DNA of 33,541 bases. Origin: CAIJZX01 sp043766165. GTDB lineage: Bacteria; Patescibacteriota; Patescibacteriia; SBBC01; CAIJZX01. How positions within the stretch are numbered: the stretch's first letter is position 1; every line of letters starts with the position of its first letter. The translations under genes and the position numbers were made by a program. The notes beneath the pieces were generated by a model that was not told the origin of the DNA, made no database searches, and saw only the letters and a program-made list of their open reading frames with translations. Below, one piece after another: positions 32,847 through 33,541 of this stretch. The DNA lies in contig JAYUIJ010000011.1 in assembly GCA_043766165.1 (NCBI GenBank), positions 1 to 33,541 on the forward strand. The letters run 5' to 3'.

Positions 32847-33539
32847 ATGATCCTCTTCGACAACAGCAAGTATAGCCGCTTACGACACAAATTTCCTGGC
32901 GCAGAAAAAATTGCTAAAAATTTCTCGCAGTCATACCAAGATATGTTCGCTTTAACGATGACCAACGGTAAACGGGGCGGCACGTACGTAGAGATTGGTG
33001 CCATGGACGGACAGTTCATTAGCAATACATATTTGTTAGAGAAAGAGTTTGATTGGAAAGGCATTTCGGTCGATATTGACGAAGCTACCAAGAAGTCATT
33101 TAAGAAAACGAAACGAAAAAATACCGTCATCATTCAAGACGCGCTGGCTATAGATTATCCGGCGGCGTTTGCCAAAGCAGGTTTTGGGACACAGATTGAC
33201 TATCTTCAACTTGACATCGAACCCCAAGCACAAACCTTTGAGTGTTTAAAGAAGTTACCGATGGACAAATACCGATTCAGTGTTATCACCTACGAAACTG
33301 ATTACTATGATCCAAGCGTAAGCCGCGAAGAATCATTAAAAAATCGTGATGCTTCACGCATGTTTTTACAGGATCTGGGATATGAATTGGTCGTTGGTAA
33401 CGTCTGCAATACAAGCACTGAAGATCCGTTTGAGGATTGGTATATTGATCCAAAAGTAGTGGATCCGAAAATTGTAGCCGCCTTGAAAGGATTACCTGAA
33501 TATAACAATACGGCTGAATCATTCATGCTGGGCGCATAA
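32847..33539 (+). CDS. FkbM-like SAM-dependent methyltransferase (230 aa)
   Basis: Class I methyltransferase of the FkbM (Methyltransf_21) group. SAM-binding motif YVEIGAMDGQFISNTYLLEKEFDWKGISVDID (about 47-78), then IDYLQLDIEPQAQTFECLKKLP, and TYETDYYD. An O-methylation of a sugar hydroxyl is expected. Complete; its TAA stop ends two bases before the window edge. 32 bases after the preceding gene. It could cap the glycan recognised by Wzt (inference). Confidence 0.85.
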   Translation: MILFDNSKYSRLRHKFPGAEKIAKNFSQSYQDMFALTMTNGKRGGTYVEIGAMDGQFISNTYLLEKEFDWKGISVDIDEATKKSFKKTKRKNTVIIQDALAIDYPAAFAKAGFGTQIDYLQLDIEPQAQTFECLKKLPMDKYRFSVITYETDYYDPSVSREESLKNRDASRMFLQDLGYELVVGNVCNTSTEDPFEDWYIDPKVVDPKIVAALKGLPEYNNTAESFMLGA

Positions 33540-33541
33540 TT

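Noticed and set aside
1..33541. Recoded UGA (Gracilibacteria/Absconditabacteria code)
   Set aside because: TGA is used as a stop in several overlapping native junctions (ATGA), and genes have normal length under the standard code.

Overview
The window looks like a chromosomal stretch from a Patescibacteria (Candidate Phyla Radiation) bacterium, most likely on the Parcubacteria side. The evidence is very compact operons with ATGA-type overlaps, a pilB-pilC-pilM-pilN-pilO type IV pilus operon, small unassigned membrane proteins, an envelope and sugar-nucleotide gene cluster, and standard use of TGA as stop. A full-length ribosomal protein L9 argues against Microgenomates, which as I recall lack it. 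Lineage assignment is inference from gene content only.

Layout. (1) 1-1100: a self-contained, G+C-rich single-gene cassette on the + strand with its own promoter, 5' hairpin, Shine-Dalgarno and terminator. (2) 1205-2610 (-): mraY and a small membrane protein, divergent from a GT39-like membrane glycosyltransferase (2620-4365). (3) 4362-9767 (+): type IV pilus assembly operon. (4) 9811-10213 (+): rpmA (L27) with its own promoter and terminator. (5) 10200-14877 (-): operon murA-ctpA-rplI-pyrG, each pair overlapping. (6) 14886-16184 (+): exported PEGA-domain protein. (7) 16193-20433 (-): five-gene operon of unassigned exported and membrane proteins around a second GT39-like glycosyltransferase, including a 57-residue membrane protein. 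(8) 20484-26270 (+): GDP-mannose dehydratase, GDP-fucose synthase, a flippase, and an ABC polysaccharide exporter (Wzm/Wzt). (9) 26285-27409: a cluster of three repeats and a second G+C-rich single-gene cassette on the - strand (DUF218/YdcF-like). (10) 27428-33539 (+): a CDP-sugar operon (RfbH-like dehydratase, RfbF, RfbG, RmlC-like epimerase, SDR reductase), then a DUF5672-like protein and an FkbM-like methyltransferase.

How it fits together. Regions 7-10 are mostly a surface-glycan locus. Gmd and Fcl supply GDP-L-fucose. The rfbH/F/G/rmlC/SDR set matches the CDP-ascarylose (3,6-dideoxy-L-hexose) pathway, except that the E1-type dehydratase lacks its iron-sulfur cysteines and no E3 reductase gene is present. 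Wzm/Wzt and a flippase offer two export routes.

Most interesting signals: (a) two moron-like G+C-rich cassettes that carry Shine-Dalgarno sequences, whereas about thirty native starts have none and usually have a pyrimidine just before the ATG; (b) the apparently iron-sulfur-free 3,6-dideoxysugar pathway; (c) the repeat and inverted-repeat element next to the second cassette; (d) the five-gene membrane operon; (e) MurA with Asp in place of the fosfomycin-target Cys. No tRNA, rRNA, CRISPR array or recognisable transposase gene was seen.
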